Shown here piece after piece: positions 63,801-64,000 of a stretch of DNA of 64,000 nt. Numbering within the stretch: the stretch's first letter is position 1; each line of letters begins with the position of its first letter. A model generated the notes under the pieces. That model saw only the letters and a program-made list of their open reading frames with translations, was not told the DNA's origin and ran no database searches. Location: contig JASANG010002802.1 of assembly GCA_030248215.1 (NCBI GenBank), positions 62,001-126,000 of the forward strand. Direction: 5' to 3'. This DNA comes from Enoplolaimus lenunculus (lineage: Eukaryota; Nematoda; Enoplea; Enoplida; Thoracostomopsidae). The position numbers were made by a program, and so were the translations under genes.

Positions 63801-63886
63801 GGCATTCGGAACGAACGAATAGTATTTAACGCATCCATGGTAATCTCTCCAACGGCGAGCTTTGCCTCTTCAATCATTGGTTCAAC
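43179..63886 (-). CDS. DYNC2H1: Cytoplasmic dynein-2 heavy chain, C-terminal 1346 residues, 27 exons
   Basis: The retrograde intraflagellar transport motor of cilia. On the minus strand 27 exons join in perfect phase: 63720-63886, 63376-63499, 62961-63082, 62563-62629, 61667-61813, 60746-60903, 60084-60177, 58091-58189, 57665-57788, 56767-56930, 56069-56188, 55582-55716, 54883-55026, 54170-54325, 53094-53216, 52472-52676, 51627-51790, 50306-50431, 49310-49420, 48719-48871, 48069-48147, 47517-47725, 47000-47260, 46430-46645, 45063-45262, 44367-44571, 43179-43346 (TGA at 43179-43181). They total 4041 bases. Nearly every exon aligns with human DYNC2H1 as I recall it, for example [51 protein letters not shown] and [13 protein letters not shown]. 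The rest of the roughly 4300-residue protein lies beyond the right edge. Confidence 0.96.
43488..43573. repeat. Short minisatellite, about 18-22 bp unit
   Basis: Four to five diverged units of the form TTTCACCCCAANNGNTAG/TTGG follow each other in the last dynein intron, 140 bases before the final exon. Confidence 0.6.
44040..44344 (-). repeat. TTAGGC-like repeat with MITE-style end at a splice donor
   Basis: On the minus strand it begins CAATGTTGCG then AACGTAACCGCAGAATAAGC, a variant of the GCCTAA-core MITE end, and then runs through AAGCCTAAGC and TGTACAAGAGC words. Its outer end is about 17 bases inside the intron that follows exon 44367-44571. Confidence 0.5.
44884..45008 (+). mobile_element. 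tRNA-derived SINE, copy C
   Basis: It shares the leader CACAAGACGTGA, the A-box-like ATAGCTGAGTGGTGA and the ATGTGAGAATGGGTTA tail with copy A. The B-box region reads GGTCGAGGTTCGAA. Confidence 0.6.
48530..48709 (-). mobile_element. GCCTAA-core MITE at a dynein splice donor
   Basis: On the minus strand it begins CCAATGTTACGTTGAAGGGT, then GTAACAGTCG, then TTCTAAGCCGAAGCCTAAGC. The left (distal) end is diverged. Its outer end lies 9-10 bases inside the intron after the donor GTGGGT of exon 48719-48871. Confidence 0.6.
48998..49201 (+). mobile_element. GCCTAA-core MITE
   Basis: The ends GGCGCAATGTATAGAACAGG and GATCTTTACTTGGACC are inverse variants. The body holds several GCCTAAGC and AAGCGTAAG units and CGTACACTGTTGCAGTCC. 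Confidence 0.6.
50306..60177 (-). CDS. DYNC2H1: DYNC2H1 part 2: AAA5, linker helices and AAA6
   Basis: Exons 60084-60177 to 56767-56930 encode AAA5: [45 protein letters not shown], the [14 protein letters not shown] strand and NFTTTRAGL. Exons 56069-56188 and 55582-55716 encode a charged helix pair including [13 protein letters not shown]. Exons 54883-55026 to 50306-50431 encode AAA6, with [45 protein letters not shown] and VAMGQGQ followed by LLLQNLHLV. The family is strongly conserved here and nothing is missing relative to the human order. Confidence 0.94.
50470..50735 (-). mobile_element. tRNA-derived SINE, tandem pair member 1
   Basis: On the minus strand GCGGGTTGCGTGGCGCAGAG resembles a tRNA 5' half with an A box, with CTCTTAAT at the anticodon position (Lys-CTT-like) and GTGCGATCCCCGC in the T-arm position. 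The body continues with GCATATGCAACAAATGCA. The T arm is imperfect, so it is not a functional tRNA. Confidence 0.6.
50833..51068 (-). mobile_element. tRNA-derived SINE, tandem pair member 2
   Basis: On the minus strand GGCGGGCTGCGTAGCGCAGT, then GGTAACTGCC, then CTAGTTCGAAGCC give clear A and B boxes. The body matches member 1 through GCATATGCAACAAATGCA and CATGCTTGTCC. The two copies point the same way about 330-350 bases apart. Confidence 0.65.
53390..53580. repeat. Degenerate TTAGGC-like block
   Basis: CTGTACACTTTTGCCCACAT, then TTTAGGCTCAGG and AGGTTCAGGCTTAAG-like words, ordered as in the blocks at 39840 and 44040. Confidence 0.45.
54383..54572 (+). mobile_element. GCCTAA-core MITE, diverged
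   Basis: It starts GCCAATGTTATACTTTGAAC and ends CGCCCCCTACGTGGGC with CCTAAGC-type units between. It begins 58 bases upstream, in transcription order, of dynein exon 54170-54325. Confidence 0.5.
54786..54878. repeat. (ATTT)n microsatellite
   Basis: About 20 ATTT units, slightly interrupted. It ends about 5 bases from the donor side of dynein exon 54883-55026, so the intron starts almost directly in the repeat. Confidence 0.9.
56286..56365 (-). mobile_element. tRNA-like SINE fragment
   Basis: On the minus strand CCTATAGCTAAGTGGTGATA and GTGGTTCGAATTCTGG give both polymerase III boxes at tRNA spacing. The flanking tail of the other copies is not seen. Confidence 0.55.
58580..58757 (-). mobile_element. 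GCCTAA-core MITE, reverse orientation
   Basis: GCCCATGTTACTTTTAGGGC at one end faces GGCTCAAAAGTAACATTTGC at the other. It contains two clusters of (GCTTAG)3, the cleanest short TTAGGC runs in the window. Confidence 0.75.
58905..59051 (+). mobile_element. GCCTAA-core MITE
   Basis: The ends GAGCAATGTATATATATAGA and TTGTCTTTACATTGGGC are inverse variants, with GTAACAGTAG and CGTAAGCCTAAGCCTAAG inside. It lies within 150 bases of the previous copy in the opposite orientation. Confidence 0.65.
59215..60050 (+). pseudogene. Coding-like remnant inside a dynein intron, unrecognised
   Basis: Between dynein exons 60084-60177 and 58091-58189 a plus-strand stretch shows several short blocks of protein-like sequence in different frames, for example [20 protein letters not shown], then [19 protein letters not shown] and [16 protein letters not shown]. 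No block is long enough to be a gene. A decayed gene or transposon relic is likely; I do not recognise the family. Confidence 0.3.
60746..63886 (-). CDS. DYNC2H1: DYNC2H1 part 1: stalk, microtubule-binding domain and start of AAA5
   Basis: Exon 63720-63886 carries [14 protein letters not shown] and exon 63376-63499 carries [18 protein letters not shown]; these belong to the microtubule-binding tip region and its flanks. Exons 62961-63082, 62563-62629 and 61667-61813 encode charged heptad-like helix (the descending stalk coiled coil) with [11 protein letters not shown] near its end. Exon 60746-60903 ([19 protein letters not shown]) begins AAA5. All junctions keep phase and no stop is seen. Confidence 0.93.
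61310..61625. repeat. Relative of the 4285-4985 inverted repeat
   Basis: AAACGCGTGCTG, GAATGTACCCAGCGCGCGT, GGTACATTTTGTACTATGCA and TTGAATACTCTTGTTG words match that element. It lies directly downstream of dynein exon 61667-61813 in transcription order. Confidence 0.5.
62298..62490 (+). mobile_element. GCCTAA-core MITE, type copy 2
   Basis: GCCAATGTTACTTTTAGGGG at the left end faces CACCTTAAAGTAACATGGGC at the right. It shares with 41704-41899 the order GTAACAGTAGATTAAGC, AAGCCTAAGCCTAAGCG, TTGCAAAAATGTGCTCC, then TAATCTAGA and CCACCAGAAACC. Confidence 0.8.
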
Positions 63887-64000
63887 CTAAGTTAATTTGC
63901 ACAACACAAAATGAAGCAAAGGCGTAGCCAATGGGGATAGAGATCAACTCAATACCGTTAAGATTTTGTAAAGAGGTATTGTGATCGTACCCAAAATAAA
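63887..64000. other. Intron of DYNC2H1 at the window edge
   Basis: No further exon is visible between the acceptor at 63887 and the window end. The upstream stalk and AAA1-AAA4 exons should lie to the right. Confidence 0.7.

Noticed and set aside
1-64000. Retrovirus-like or LTR elements, CRISPR arrays, bacterial operons
   Set aside because: No reverse transcriptase, integrase, gag or LTR pair was recognised, and the gene structure is plainly animal.

Overview
This is a stretch of intron-rich, AT-rich animal DNA holding three protein-coding genes: one essentially complete, one complete and one partial. All were rebuilt by eye from exon homology, GT-AG junctions and reading-phase bookkeeping. 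Short TTTTAG/TTTCAG acceptors and many degenerate TTAGGC/GCCTAA blocks (TTAGGC is the nematode telomere unit) point to an ecdysozoan, most likely a nematode with long introns and many repeats. That assignment is an inference.

Region 1 (about 980-27977, + strand) is a 32-exon gene for a secreted-type animal haem peroxidase with two peroxidase domains in tandem. The second domain (about 14.9-27.0 kb) keeps every haem-site residue I can check. The first (about 1.0-13.5 kb) keeps the fold and calcium loop but has lost the distal His, the ester-forming Asp and Glu, the catalytic Arg, the proximal His and its partner Asn. Many introns sit at the same place and phase in both halves, so the gene arose by tandem duplication of a whole peroxidase unit and one half became a pseudoenzyme. 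A short Cys-rich tail follows domain 2. The 5' end is not found and probably lies upstream of the window.

Region 2 (28.1-30.2 kb) is the gap between two convergent genes and holds MITEs. Region 3 (30220-35310, - strand) is a five-exon gene for a 503-residue coiled-coil protein of the CCDC92/CCDC74 type. Region 4 (35.3-43.2 kb) is repeat-rich, with no confident gene.

Region 5 (43179-63886, - strand, running off the right edge) holds the last 27 exons, 1346 residues, of cytoplasmic dynein-2 heavy chain (DYNC2H1; che-3 in C. elegans), the retrograde intraflagellar transport motor: stalk and microtubule-binding domain, AAA5, AAA6 and C-terminal domain, ending at its own stop codon. Regions 3 and 5 are neighbours on the same strand and both belong to families tied to cilia and centrioles.

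Introns and spacers are crowded with non-autonomous DNA transposons: Tc1/mariner-like with TA target sites, hAT-like with 8-bp target sites, palindromic fold-backs, and an unusual family with a telomere-like GCCTAA core. There are also tRNA-derived SINEs and microsatellites. Several MITEs lie within about 30 bases of a splice site, and one exon start with its acceptor has been duplicated, leaving a decoy acceptor 91 bases upstream.
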